Positions 12,480 through 33,842 of a stretch of DNA of 64,000 nt are shown piece by piece. The notes under the pieces are model-generated. The model had not been told where the DNA came from and did no database searches. It saw nothing but the letters and a program-made list of their open reading frames with translations. The stretch lies in the NCBI GenBank assembly GCA_022496805.1, contig CM040086.1, forward strand, positions 14,324,501-14,388,500, in the 5' to 3' direction. Within the stretch, counting starts at the first letter, position 1. The number at the start of each line of letters is the position of its first letter. The position numbers and the translations under genes are program-made. This DNA comes from Pohlia nutans (Eukaryota > Streptophyta > Bryopsida > Bryales > Mniaceae).

Positions 12480-14376
12480 CATGTTAGTGAATATCTTAGT
12501 GGAAACATGTGTTAATGAAGATGTGGTCTTCTAAGTGACTAACTACCTTGAAGAAAAAATTGTGTTGATAACTTCAATGTAATCCTTTTAAGTGACTCAT
12601 CATCACATCAATAAAAGCGTGTGCTAGTGACTCACCACATCAAACGTATTGTATTAGTGATTTACCACATTTGGTGTAAGCGTGTATTAGTACTAGTCAC
12701 TGACTACATCAATGCAAATGTGTACTATTGATTAACTACATCAAACGTGTGCTAATGACTAATCACATCAAACATTAAACGTGTGCTAGTGACGAACAAC
12801 ATCAAACGTGTGCACACTACCAATCACATCAAACATATGCACGCAACTGATCACATCAAACGTGTGCACGTGACCGATCACATCAAACATGCGATAATGA
12901 CTGACCATGCATCAAACATCAAATGTCTGCTACTGTTCGACCACATCAAACAACACGTGCTGAAAAATCGTTGACCACAACAAATGTGTGGTGGTACTGA
13001 CCACATCGGTGTAAACGTGTGTTTAACTAGTGACTGATCACACAGTAGAAATACATGTTGATAATAAAAGATGTAGTCATTTTGAGCGATTGACCACATC
13101 AATGGAAGTATATGATGATGACAATATCTTACTACCTTAATGGAAGTGTGGTGATAAAATTGCAGTTTTTTGTATTGATTGACTACTTTGTAAAAGTATA
13201 CACTGTTGAAAATGTCATCTTTTTGAACGATTGACCAACTAATAGGAAGTTTGTATTATATACTTGTGCGCTAATGAAGATGTGATAATGTAATAAGAAT
13301 AGATTTTTTTTTTTAAAATTTAATACAAATGATTTTAATGAATTTGTTGTTAAATATTAGTGACACCACAAATTGAAGTTAGTAGGTGTACCAATAACTG
13401 TCTTTCATTTTTGGTCCAATTACATTGCTAACTTGGTATTCATAACTAATGTTTGTGATAATTAGATTAGGAACTCTTGAAGTTGAAACAAGTGCTTTTA
13501 TAGGTGACCACAATTCGTACCTAACAATTTCTCGTGCTTCTACTTTAACCACCTTGCCGGAAATACGTTGTGATTAATTTTTTCTTCAATTAAATAACCA
13601 CATTGATAAAAACATGTATCAATAAAAACGTCATTTTTCATGTTAGTGAATATCTTGGTGGAAACATGTGCCAATGAAGATGTGGTTTTCTAAGTGACTA
13701 ATTACGTCGAAGAATTTTTTTTGTTGATAACTTTGATGCAATCCTTTTAAGTGACTGATCATCACATCAATAGAAGTGTGTGTGCTGGTGGTACTAATGA
13801 TTGACCACATTAATCCAAACGTGTACAATTGATTGACTACATCAAAAGTGTGCTAATGACTAATCGCATCAAACATTGAACGTGTGCTAGTGACGAATCA
13901 CATCAAACGTGTGCCAATGCTGAGTGAGTATATATCAAACATCAATAATGTGCAAGTGACCGACCACATCAAACATGCGATAATGACTTACCATGCATCA
14001 AACATCAAACGTGTGGTGGTATTGACCACATCAAACAACACGTGCTAAAAAACCGTCGACAACAACAAACGTGTAGTGGTACTAATCACATTAGTGTAAG
14101 CGTGTGCTTAAGTAGTGATTGACACATTAGAAATACATGTTGATGAAGATGTAGTCATTTTGAACGATTTACTACATCAATAAAAGTATATGATGATGAT
14201 GATATCTTACTACCTTAGTGGAAGTGTGGTGATAAAGTTGCGGTCTTTTGTAACGATTGACTACCTCGTAAAAACTCTATACTGTTAAAAATGTCATTTT
14301 TTGGAATGATTGATCAACTAATAGGAAGTTTATACTATGTACTTGTGCACTGACGAAAATGTGATAATTGCAAAAT
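12480..14376. repeat. Minisatellite-field block 5, direct orientation (right arm)
   Basis: The clearest tandem part is 12600-13050. Units of roughly 27-30 bases carry GTGTGCTAGTGAC and ACCACATCAAAC. The arrangement repeats at 13640-14100. It ends in the AT-rich cap that the MITE at 14377-15105 interrupts. Confidence 0.6.
13373..13572 (-). pseudogene. Unidentified coding-like remnant, copy 2
   Basis: This is the sister of 12210-12410. It keeps the segment corresponding to VKVEA..EIVRY..WSPIK.LVSTS but breaks down downstream. Function unknown. Confidence 0.3.
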
Positions 14377-15105
14377 TTAACCCTTAAACGCCGGGCCTAT
14401 GGCCATAGATTCAGAATGGTCATAGGGACTGTTGTGTTTTCCCTATTTTTCACTCAAATTGACTGATATTATTTTTGAAATAATTTTCCTAAATGAAACC
14501 TTACATTTTCTATGTGCAATATTTTTTTTCCGTTTTTTTCCAAAAAAACCGAAATTACTATGATTTTTTTAAGGAAATCCTTAAGAAAATTCATATAAAT
14601 TAGAAAATATACTCAAAAATTCCAATTTTTTTTCCATAGGTCTGACTTACATCGGAGTACATAATGGTGGATGAAAATCATCCGTGTCTCTAAAATTAGT
14701 AAAAGGTACCTCTATGATAACAAGTGTTGAACTTGCAATTGCTATAAAATACTTAATATTAGTAATTTCAAAAAATTCAAGATGGAGTCAAAAGTGGACT
14801 TGATAAACTTCATTAGTTAAGCTCATATACAACAAACGCCATCTTCATGGTTTAAATTGAATTTTTGTAGAAAAGGTCAAATGATTCAAAATACATGACA
14901 TGGAGATCCGTTTTTACTACTTATTTTCCAATGAAGGCCCCAAATTAAGTCCCATGGTGGATATCTCCCATGCATGTGCTGTGTAGAAGAGTAGCAAGGA
15001 GGTGCACAGACAAAAATGGATGAAAATCCTCTTTTTCTGTTGAGAAACAAGCCTTTTCAGTCATCCAAAAGCCACAAAATGGCTCTGCCGGCGTTTAAGG
15101 ATTAA
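14377..15105. mobile_element. TTAA-site MITE inserted in the repeat field
   Basis: The element is flanked by TTAA on both sides (14377-14380 and 15102-15105). Its termini are CCCTTAAACGCCGGGC and the complement of GCCGGCGTTTAAGG. The unoccupied version of the site is visible near 13315 (AAAATTTAATACAAATG), which confirms the insertion point. It is about 720 bp long and non-coding. Confidence 0.75.
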
Positions 15106-15540
15106 TACAAATGATTTTAATTCATTTATCGTTAAACATTAGTGACACTACAAATTGAAGTAAATTATACACGTTCTATGTACATATACGTTGTGTACAA
15201 TTTTATTTTCTTTTCATTTTTTAAAATAATAAAATTGGTAGAAGTAATAAATTCCACATAATAAAATATAAAATAACACATATAATTTTAGTAAAATATA
15301 GAAAAAAATTCAAATCTAAACGAATTGCAAATATTTTGTCACGTGAAAATTAATATCACACACATAACTATAAGTAGAGGACAAGATCGACACATCTACA
15401 CCAAATAGTTAATCTTTTTAATTTCCAGAAAGCAAAATATTCTTCACTATTATTTAATATTTTCTTTCCCACTTAAAAAAAAAGTAAAAATTGAAAAAAA
15501 AGAACTTTCTAAAACTTATTTATTTTTACAAATATTTTCC
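15106..15540. repeat. Remainder of the AT-rich cap, then AT-rich spacer
   Basis: 15106-15280 completes the cap sequence interrupted by the MITE. 15281-15540 is AT-rich with no gene seen. Confidence 0.5.
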
Positions 15541-16912
15541 TGCCCTCCTCATTACAATCCAATTTGACAGCGTGCTTATCATTCACAGTACACACCATAC
15601 ACATGTGGCAATAGCCCAGGCTGTACCACATCAGCCTGCAACATCAAGCCGGGAAATGACACCTCACTGAGCTTGCTCGCCCGTGTGAAAGCGACCCCAA
15701 ACACCCAGCGGGACGAACGAAAATATCCCAACGACCGGATCCGTCGGACAGACCCCGTCGTCGTGGCTCCGTCCGTCGAACTGACGGCTCCGTCCGTCGA
15801 CAGGCGGATACTTCGACCCCGTCCACGCTCTTTGCGTCGTCTCCGACAGCTGTGCTCCGTCGCCATGGACGGGTTTCTATCGTCTCTTCGGGGACCACCC
15901 TGGTGCACAGTCCTCACAGGGGACCTCCGGCTTAATTTGCACTTGTTCTGCAGGCACTTGGCGATTGATTGTTGATCCGCAACAGCGTTTGGCCGGTGCC
16001 GGGACCGACGTAACTTAGTCCATGCGCAGTCCCCGTCGTTGATAGCGCCATTTCCGAGGTGATTATTGTTCCGTTCGTCCATTTCTTTCCCCTCCATTTC
16101 GACCTTTCACTTTCCCCGTGGCGATGACGACGACGGAGTAACTAAGTTAAGTTCTGGCGGAGTTCATTTGTCGGTTTTAGAAAAAATCGGCGACCTTGCG
16201 AATCGAGCCTTCGCGATTGCTCTCTCTGGCTGGTGGCAATTCGATTGGCACGGTAGGTGATTGAGTTGAAAAACAGGGCAGCACGATTGTAATGTTAGGG
16301 TTTGGTTAGCAGAGACTACATTATTGATGCTGGTTCTCTTAATTAGTCGGTTTGGATTATTACACCATTTTAGTGTTGGATATGGCAGGCTGTTGTTTGT
16401 GTAGTGATCGGAGTGGCATAAAATTTTGAGTGGCATCGTTTAGGGGGGAAATTTCAGGGGAGCAATTACCGACTCATTCTGTTTGTAATTGAGCTGCTGT
16501 TTTAAGGTTTCTGGAGCTGTTTGTTCGAGGTATTTCATACTGGAGTTTTTCTTTTGGTTGCTGTTGTTGTGAAATTTTTGTCTAAAACGTGAACGTTGAC
16601 TAGCTAATCAGGTTTTTGTTGTGATAGGAGGAAAACAATGGCGTAGGTGAAATCTGGTCGTTTTCGTTCGATTGTTCAAAGTTAGGGCAATCTAGAGGTA
16701 TCAGGTTTTTATCGATTTATTTATTTCGAAGAGCGCTTTTGTTAGGCGTGAGACCTAAAAGTACTGTTTCGTTTTTTGTATTCTTATAAAGTGTCGGTCT
16801 TACTTTTGCGGCAGCTGAATCCATTTGTGAAGCGCTTCTAATCTGAGGACTGGATCGTGCAGAGAACGAAGTAGGATCGTATATGGGAGCACCAATTCCA
16901 AGAAGCTAGCAG
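15541..16912 (+). promoter_or_regulatory. Putative promoter region and non-coding first exon of the AAA+ gene
   Basis: Base composition changes abruptly from AT-rich satellite to GC- and CpG-rich DNA at about 15545, as expected at the 5' end of a plant gene. The exact transcription start cannot be placed. The first exon appears to end at 16912, just before a strong donor (GCAG, then GTGAGTCTC). ORFs on both strands at 15579-16097 show no domains and fit composition alone. Confidence 0.55.
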
Positions 16913-17952
16913 GTGAGTCTCGATCTTAACAAATTCTTTTCAAATTCTCTTACTAACTAAAATGGTTGAAATTCGTCAATCGCACACATTTACGTGAAGT
17001 AACGAGGGTTCGCAAATTTGGAGGTCCGTCTTGGAGGTCTTTCGGTAGTAACCTCGCAAACTACCATTTTATCCAAAGCCTCAACAGGAGTTCTTGGAAT
17101 ATCCAGTTGTGCTCAAGTCTCGACAGGAGGTCGAAGTTTTTCTTCTGTTTTTTGTAGAGGAAGCAATGGATGTAGATATGTTCCCTGCAGGAGTGTCTGT
17201 CGTACACCTGGTGCAGTACCAGGTCCGGTGCGTCTCGTTAAGTACACGTTGCTCGCCTTCCGAGGGCTGGAAACAGTTCGGCCGCCGAGGAAGAAGTCTC
17301 GGTTGTTGGAATTCATGAATAATGCAGAATTCCAGACCTGTTAAAGCAGAAACTGCAAGCGGTCATTTCACTTCTGCGCAGCTCTTTCGCACTCTCTTTA
17401 CCCGTCGCTCGTTGGTGTGATCTATTGCGATTTAAGTTAGAGACGGCTTTTGCAATTTTCCAGGCCAAAGTTATATGCGTGAGTGACGCAGTAAGGTTTC
17501 TGACAGCAGTACCGTATACTGTTCTAGGTGCCAGTTTGCTTTTCCACGCTCGTTTGTGTTACCCGGATATCGCGAGGTAGTTGTTACTTTCTGCTGAGGC
17601 TTCTTCTATCGTTGTTGTCAGCTATTTTAGTGGAGTGAAATTTCTGCTTTCGCTGTTGAAGGAGTTTCGTGTTTGTCGGGTGAAATGATTCGCGTACCTT
17701 TCAGGTACTGAAGATACCTACAAATGTATCTTTATCGAGTTGCTACCCCGCTTCACGATCACATCAGGAGGGGGTGCTATAAGTGTTGAAATGAGCCCAG
17801 TCTTTTGCCTTCGGTTTCCCTTCTGTTTTTGTGTTTCCCTTCTGTTTCAAGTAACATTCTTTGCACTAATCTTTTGTGTGCAAGGTCGCTTTGTTTCCAG
17901 TGATAATCTGCGATAGTTTCTTAGTGTCTGAACTGGCAATCGTTGAGTGCAG
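16913..17952 (+). other. Probable 5' UTR intron of the AAA+ gene
   Basis: The donor GTGAGTCTCG at 16913 and the acceptor TGAGTGCAG ending at 17952 lie on either side of about 1 kb of T-rich DNA, directly before the start codon at 17962. Long 5' UTR introns are common in plant genes. The choice among several upstream donors is inferred. Confidence 0.5.
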
Positions 17953-17961
17953 GACTGAAGC

Positions 17962-27183
<9,222 letters not shown>

Positions 27184-27945
27184 TATTTTTTTTATTCTCA
27201 GGCACTTGCAGTCCTACCTTTTGAGTGAGCATATCAGGAATGCACAAAAGCTCTTTTGGAGCTAAACCGACCATCGGCTGTCCAGCTTCAGTTCCAGACG
27301 CAACCCTTTCAAAAGCACTATTTTGGCACTGTGTAAACAGAACGCTTACAAGTGATTAGAGGTTGCCACAGATGGTATTTTTGTGCTCAATTGTCAGGAG
27401 CTGTGAGGTGTGCCAGCCAGGAGGTGTTTTATGCAAGGAAGGAAGCAGTTACTAGATTATCAAGACATTTTGACACACGTTTTCCTGGCTCTTTATTGCG
27501 AGACGAATGCTAAAGATATTCTTGTCTCGCATTATTGTCAATGTCATTGTCTGATTTTGAGGGTTGGTTTAGAAGTTCAGTCTGCTCTTGGACAGTTGTT
27601 TGTATTGGTTCCAAATGATATGTACTACACTTTCTTGGTCATATATATTTCGAACTCTGCAGGTTTTCTTATCCTACATATTCTTTGTTTGAGTCCCTTG
27701 CAGTGTACTGTAATTATTTCTGTAATCAGCATCGGAGGTATCTTTACTGATTTGGAAATTTCCTTTTATTTCTGACATGATATTGACACACTTCTAACAT
27801 TATTAACCTGTAAATATATCAAGTTGTCCCTAGAATTGATGATTTGAGAAAAATCATAATAAAGCACTATTTAGCAAAATATTTTGGAATTGCTATACAA
27901 ATGAAAGTTCTAGGTATTGAATCTTAGATTCCATCCGCATGATTC
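27184..27945 (+). other. 3' UTR and downstream region of the AAA+ gene, source of later duplications
   Basis: This region follows the stop codon. Three parts recur elsewhere: 27184-27470 with the upstream exons at 35467-37815, 27510-27945 at 33423-33842, and about 27780-27925 again at 34555-34705. The TAAA at 27263-27266 is the empty counterpart of the foldback insertion at 36194-37607. Confidence 0.7.
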
Positions 27946-29402
27946 GAGTTACCAATACTACCACCAATATTTTATTATCAATTTTGAAAGTTGAAATTAT
28001 AAATTCCTTCTAAATTTGATTACAAACAAAATTTTAATATTTTTTGAGTAAGATTTGTTGGAATGAAGTTGAAATGAAATATTGTTAAACCTGGTGATTC
28101 TTTGAGATTTTTGTGTTCTATGACCTCATATTTGCAAGGCCACTTTTGAACTGAAGTGAATGCAATTTTGGCTTGGTCAACAATTTGACATACTTCTACA
28201 TTTGTAATTTAAAAAAAATATGTATTCAACTTTCACTAAATTCAACCATTAGATAGGACAACAACTTGGTGAAGTATCTTCAAAAAATTGGATGACTTTC
28301 ATCCAAGCATTAATGAGAACATAGGGTGGATTTGAATTTGTTAATCATTCAAAAAATGCACGGGGTTTAAAATCTTTAAAGGTACACTCCTTGAAAAAGG
28401 TTTCTAAGATTTTAGTTGTTTTTAGTGCTTTCTCTTAGATTTATTTTATGTGGTTCTCTTTTTAAATACGTATTATTTTGATGTAGTATGAATAAGTAAT
28501 GAACCTTTGGAGTTTTGCTCATATGTTGAGTGTTTTTTGGTAAAATCATTCCATGTTTTATAGGTCAACATATTCATATTTTGCATACTTGAATAATCTT
28601 GTTTATATAACTTTATATAACTTTGTAAGGATTTTAGTAGGGTTATCCTTAAAGTCACCTTGTGTTTGAATAAGTACCACATGTTTTGCTTTAATATGCT
28701 CTTATTTGTTTACCCCAGATAGTTTAAAGGTATGGATGAGCTTAGTGGTCTCATTATTAGGTGTGTAAGAGTTTACTGGTTCTCCATTTTGCATGAAGCA
28801 CTTTCCATCAGTGACCTGTATAAATCCATGCTTCTTTGAACTTTTGAATCCACAACATGGAAGCAACAACATTGCTTTTGAATTGAATTCTAAAAATGGT
28901 AATTAGCGTGTTTCACTTCAATTATTCAAACAAATACTTGACCTTAAGTTGAACAAAAATTATTTTAAATCTATACATTAAGGAAGGTAGTTTGTTGTTT
29001 ATACAAACTATACAAGGGAAGAGACTGGGAAAACATTTTGTTTTCAAGAGTTACACAAACGACTAGACAATAAAATAAGCCATAAAAATAAACTTTGGGT
29101 AAATACTAACGTAGAGACTACATGACTAGCCGCTTGTTTTCTCTAAAGTCTAGGGGCTTTTCAAAAGCCAAAGTCAAAGAAATAGAAATAAAAGTAAAAA
29201 TAAATAAGTTTACTCACAGTCAAATGCACATTGTGATGTTCAAGTCCAACCCTTTTTGAGGGGGGCTTTTCAGTTTGGATGGGGGCTTTTCAGTGCCAAA
29301 TTACACCGATAAAATATAATCTAGCTACAAAACTACCAAGAACTCAATATTAGATTGCGATGAAATTGTTGTATTTGGATGAAAATACCATAAAATGTGG
29401 AT
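27946..29402. other. AT-rich intergenic DNA
   Basis: No gene was found. A small palindrome, TTGGATGA-CTT-TCATCCAA, at about 28288-28306 also occurs at 2979-2997. A sister of the intron-1 repeat lies at 29060-29140. Confidence 0.5.
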
Positions 29403-30381
29403 GTACAATAGGGTGACATTCAAATTGGCCGTTTAGTAGTTCCAGGGATAGTGTCCTACACTGCTGCCAACTTTGACACCCTCCCCAAAGCTGAGAAATT
29501 GTTATTTTACCATGAAAATTTGGGGACAGCATCATCTTTATGTTGAAAACATGCATACCAAATTTCAAGTCCAGGAGACTTATACAATAAAACTTATGCA
29601 AGATCTACCAACATGGGATAGCTGTGAGAAAAGTGTCACAGCTGCCAACTTTGACACCCTCCCAAGAATTGAGGAAATTGTTTTTGCCCATGAAATTTTT
29701 GGAGCAAAAACATTTTTATGTTGTTTGCATGTGTGGAAAAGTTCAAGTCCAAAAGACCCATACACAAAATAATATTCCAAATCTACCAACATGTGTAGTT
29801 TTGAGAAACATGTTGATAGATATGGAATAACTTTTTTTATGTATGTCTTTTGGCTTTGAAATTTATCCCACATATTACCAGCGTAGAGATGATCTTGTGC
29901 CAAAAATTTCATTATGTATCAACAAAAACTCAATCCTAAGGAGGGCGTCAAAGTTGGAAGTAGTTACCTCCTTTGTTTCTCAAAACTACACATGTTGGTA
30001 GATTTGGAATATTATTTTTTGTATGGGTCTTTTGGAATTGAACTTTTCCACACATGCAAACAACATAAAAATGTTTTTGCTCCAAAAATTTCATGGGCAA
30101 AAACAATTTCCTCAATTCTTGGGAGGGTGTCAAAGTTGGCAGCTGTGACACTTTTCTCACAGCTATCCCATGTTGGTAGATCTTGCATAAGTTTTATTGT
30201 ATAAGTCTCCTGGACTTGAAATTTGGTATGCATGTTTTCAACATAAAGATGATGCTGTCCCCAAATTTTCATGGTAAAATAACAATTTCTCAGCTTTGGG
30301 GAGGGTGTCAAAGTTGGCAGCAGTGTAGGACACTATCCCTGGAACTACTAAACGGCCAATTTGAATGTCACCCTATTGTAC
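29403..30381. mobile_element. Foldback element with 408-bp near-identical inverted arms
   Basis: Left arm 29403-29810 and right arm 29974-30381 are both 408 bases and nearly identical as reverse complements. Translated frames from the two arms differ at only two residues over 99 codons. The spacer is 163 bases. Each arm holds two related units of about 180 bases that begin with GCTGCCAACTTTGACACCC, and the spacer contains a third, diverged unit. A TA lies at both outer edges (TA-CAATAGGGTG), compatible with a TA target duplication. ORFs across the arms mirror each other and are not evidence of a gene. It would form a long double-stranded RNA if transcribed. Confidence 0.75.
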
Positions 30382-30464
30382 AATATTTTCTATTAAAAAT
30401 ATGAATGAATGTAGAAATATGCATAACATTTAGTAGCCTTCATTGGCTTTGTCTTGCTCTTGAG

Positions 30465-31111
30465 CTCGGGGAGTTCATTGCAATAATATTAGAAAACAAC
30501 GAGCGGGAAAATATAGGGTAATTTATATTCACAAAAGGAAAAACTAAGAATTTTCTTAGAAGAAACATAGGTGAGTATGTATGATAAAATGTGTATTATA
30601 ATTAATATAGGCTTGACATAAACAACAAATATATATTTTAAATATTTATAAAAATATACCGTAGGAGTTAAAGATTCTAAGATTTTTTTATAAATAGGGT
30701 GTCCTTTGTGTTCAGAGGCGGGAATATTTTGGATAATAAACTACGTTGATTCAGTTAGAAAATGGGATAAAAGACCGATGAGGGTAGATGACGGATTAGG
30801 GTTTAGGAAAAATTGGGGGAGAACGTTGCTGGAGGATTAGGTTTCGAGAGTTTTCTTCTTTGACTTAGTACTTCGAATGCTCCTAAACCGTTTAGAGCAA
30901 AACCAAATAATTATAATGAACATACCTAGCTTTAAATTAGAGCTTCATAAAATTTAAAAGTAATTATAGGGTCATTTAAAAAACAAGAAATTAGAAAATT
31001 ATATAATAATACGGTTCAAAAAATTTAAGAATGGACAATTAAATACCCCTTGAATAAATACCTTTGTCACGCAGGTGTATACATATACACATGTCTAGTG
31101 AACTCCCCGAG
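30465..31111. mobile_element. Candidate MITE with CTCGGGGAGTTCA termini
   Basis: CTCGGGGAGTTCA at 30465-30477 is the perfect complement of TGAACTCCCCGAG at 31099-31111. The interior is AT-rich and non-coding. I see no clear target duplication, so the boundaries are tentative. Confidence 0.45.
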
Positions 31112-33000
31112 TACTAACCAATAGAAAATGGGCAATTTGACTTAAAAAGTTCTTTGAATACTCCGCCACTCTTCTTTTGTGCCTCTATAAACAATGGTTT
31201 ATGATCTTCTTGCTTCGTTACCCACCCTCTCCACTCTTTGGAAAATGAAAAATAAATGACTGCACTTAGTGCACTATATGAATGGAAATCACGTGATGTA
31301 CTACGAATCACATGATGGATGAAAAGACAAAGTGGTTGAATGTTACTGAATGTTATGCATGGTTTTGCCAATTACGTACTATTTGAAAAGTGAAAGAAAA
31401 TGCATCTTGAATTCAACATATGACAACTTTTTTAAAAACACGACATACCACTTCATGTCACTTTCATCACCTTGAAGGAACATGGCACTTGCAATAAAAG
31501 TGAGAATGACAAGTAGCAAACTCCTATGTGGTGAATGGAAACTGTTTCTTCTCACCTTTGAGCAAATTGTGGAACAATGAAGACATCAATTCTCCTTAGA
31601 CACTAAATACGCCATTTGGTGTAGTTATTCTAAAGCCTACATCATGGCCAATTTCGACATAAATTCACTTTACTTTAATCAAAATTTCCACATGTCATAT
31701 CGCGATTAGTGAAGGCTGAAGTGGAATATTTAAATAATATGACGTGAAAATCCTAGCTGTCTGTCGCGTTTGTCAAAATTAGGGTTCCAAAGTTACCATC
31801 GAATTTAGTTTCGGCTCAATCGTTTTAGAGTTTCAGTTCATCTCCCGCTCTACTCTGCTCTCCTACTCCTACTTAATTGTCCTCGCGCTCCCGTTTTTCA
31901 TCAAACCATGTCCCTTCGCTCTGTTTCCTCGATCCAGAGATTGCATCTATTCGTAGGTTGTTTTGCAAATTGATTTTTAAGTTCTTCATCAAAGCTTTTG
32001 TCGCTGGGATGAGTAATCTGCCTCCGGTATGTGGTGTAGTGAGCAAGCTCCGGCATGCAACGACCTTCGCCTCGTTAACGTGGCCAACACAAATTTGTTC
32101 AGACGCGACGTGGATTGGGATGTCCCTCTACCATTACTTATGTTCTGTGCACATACTCTCAGGGTTTTTTGATTGCTTTTTCCTTCACAGCCAATGATGG
32201 TTACTTCTACGGGCGTTAGCTGTGGGCGGTGCTGAGACCTTGTTTGATAAGGAGAACCTCCTTAGTGTGCCGCCTGCATTTCTGTGATGCGACACTGTAA
32301 ACTAAGGTCTTTAAGTTCGTTTTTGGAAGTCGATGATGAAGACATTGTCCAAAAATCATTGATTTCCGTGTTGTACTAAACCAATACCCCATCTCCCGAC
32401 CGAGGCTTCTTGGATTTTTTGGCTGGATGACGATAAATACATAGACTTGTTCTGAACTTACATGTTGTATAAAACATGCACTAGTTACTGACAGCCTGAT
32501 AGGTTTTAGGGTCTGGGGTCATTGACGGGAGTAGCACTCTTGGCGGGGTGTTGCTTTGACAGCATGGAGCGATCCACTTGTGGTCGTAGAGTCCTTTGTC
32601 AACGTCAAAGATTGAAAACTCCATGTGTGAAGTTCCTCACATAATGTTGTCGGAATTATTGCCGTTATCATTCTGTAGGGGACTAAATTTCATGGATTTG
32701 AGGTTGCATATTCCATTGCCCTAGAGGACAGTGTTGCTCCAATTACTCTTTGGGACAAACTATGCCACCTACAGTTTATGTTTAGGTAGCTTAATTTTCG
32801 TGTGCAGAGACTGATGATTACAAACATCTTTTAAATCATCTTTCGGGACGTAGTTCACCTTCGGGCGGTGATGATACTGTGCTATATGATGGTCTCTGCT
32901 GTGATTTACATGGTCCAAGTGACTAGAGATTATTCTCGTCGACAACGGATCTTGTTTCTTGAGCATCAGCAGTGTTCTATTTTTGCACTTGAGGGTACTT
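31112..33000 (+). pseudogene. Gene-like duplicated unit, copy 1 (unidentified)
   Basis: This segment is homologous to 38740-39277 plus 42466-44010. It begins with about 700 bases of promoter-like DNA. It then has a TCTGCTCTCCT-type pyrimidine leader and exon-like pieces. In one piece (about 32028-32170) the frame containing CSEQAPACNDLRLVN and FRRDVDWDVPLPLL differs between copies mainly at third codon positions. A second piece (about 32808-32920) encodes DDYKHLLNHLSGRSSPSGG and again shows mostly silent changes. This suggests past protein coding. I do not recognise the product. No single long frame survives, so it is either a decayed multi-exon gene or the 5' part of one. The unoccupied TTAA of a MITE lies at about 32788-32794. 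Confidence 0.45.
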
Positions 33001-33222
33001 CAAGGATGTTGCAAGCGAGTGTGAGAAGATTCGGCTTGGCTTTCAGGAGTAGCAAGCCGGACACCGCAAGACTCACTGAGCCTTACAGGAATCGGAGCAG
33101 CGTGAAGTGTCTCGCAACGGTGCCCGATTGGAGCCTCGATCACAGATAGGTTCGGTTTCCGGAATCTATAGTGTTAGATTTATAATGAATCTTCTATAAT
33201 GTTAGATTTATGAGAAAGTAGT

Positions 33223-33264
33223 TTGTCTTAAAAGGGGCTCCAATTGACGCCCCTTTCAAGACAA
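33223..33264. repeat. Hairpin with 16-bp arms
   Basis: TTGTCTTAAAAGGGGC and GCCCCTTTCAAGACAA pair with one mismatch over a 10-base loop. It sits between the gene-like unit and the duplicated AAA 3' tail. Function unknown. Confidence 0.5.
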
Positions 33265-33422
33265 GCACAAATGCAAAGTACTTAATACTTAGTTTTATTC
33301 TCTTAGTTTTTAGTTTTATTGTTTTTTAACTCTTTTGTTATTGTAATTTGGCATAATAGATCTCAAGCGCAAGCAATGTAGTAGCAGGTTTGAATGATTA
33401 AGCCTTGCATTTCTTTGTTAGT

Positions 33423-33842
33423 TTTTGTCTCGCATTATTGTCAATGTCATTGTCTGATTTTAAGAGTTGGTTTAGAAGTTCAGTCTGCTCTTGGACTGTT
33501 GTTTGTACTGGTTCCAGATGATATGTACTACACTTTCTTGGTCATATATATTTCAAACTCTGCAAGTTTTTTTAATCTATATATTCTTTGTTTGAGTCCC
33601 TTGCAGTGTACTGTTATTGTTTCTGTAATCAACATCGAAGGTATGTTTACTGATTATAAAATTTCCTTTTATTTCTGACATGATATTGACACACTTCTAA
33701 CATTATTAACTGGTAAATGTATCAAGTTGTCCCTGGAATTGATGATTTGAGAAAAGTCATCATAAAGTGCTATTTAGCAAAATATTTTGGAATTTCTATA
33801 CAAATGAAAGTTCTAGATTATGAATTTTAGACTTCATGCAGG
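33423..33842 (+). repeat. Duplicated 3' tail of the AAA+ gene
   Basis: This is a close copy of 27510-27945, starting at TTGTCTCGCATTATTG. It lies upstream of the duplicated AAA exons, the reverse of the order in the parent gene. Confidence 0.75.

Noticed and set aside
12600..13050. Regular short repeats that look like a CRISPR array at first glance
   Set aside because: The repeats are degenerate and contiguous with no unique spacers of fixed length, there are no cas genes, and the context is a plant nuclear genome.
15579..16097. 172-codon minus-strand ORF and an overlapping 100-codon plus-strand ORF
   Set aside because: Both sit in the CpG-rich promoter region of the AAA+ gene, lack domains and arise from GC composition and a CGTCCGTCGA repeat.
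29473..30311. 99-codon ORFs on both strands with the same protein sequence
   Set aside because: They are mirror images produced by the inverted repeat itself, not a conserved gene.
32935..32975. Stretch GACAACGGATCTTGTTTC resembling the start of 5.8S rRNA
   Set aside because: Similarity is limited to about a dozen bases, with no further 5.8S helices or flanking 18S/28S sequence.
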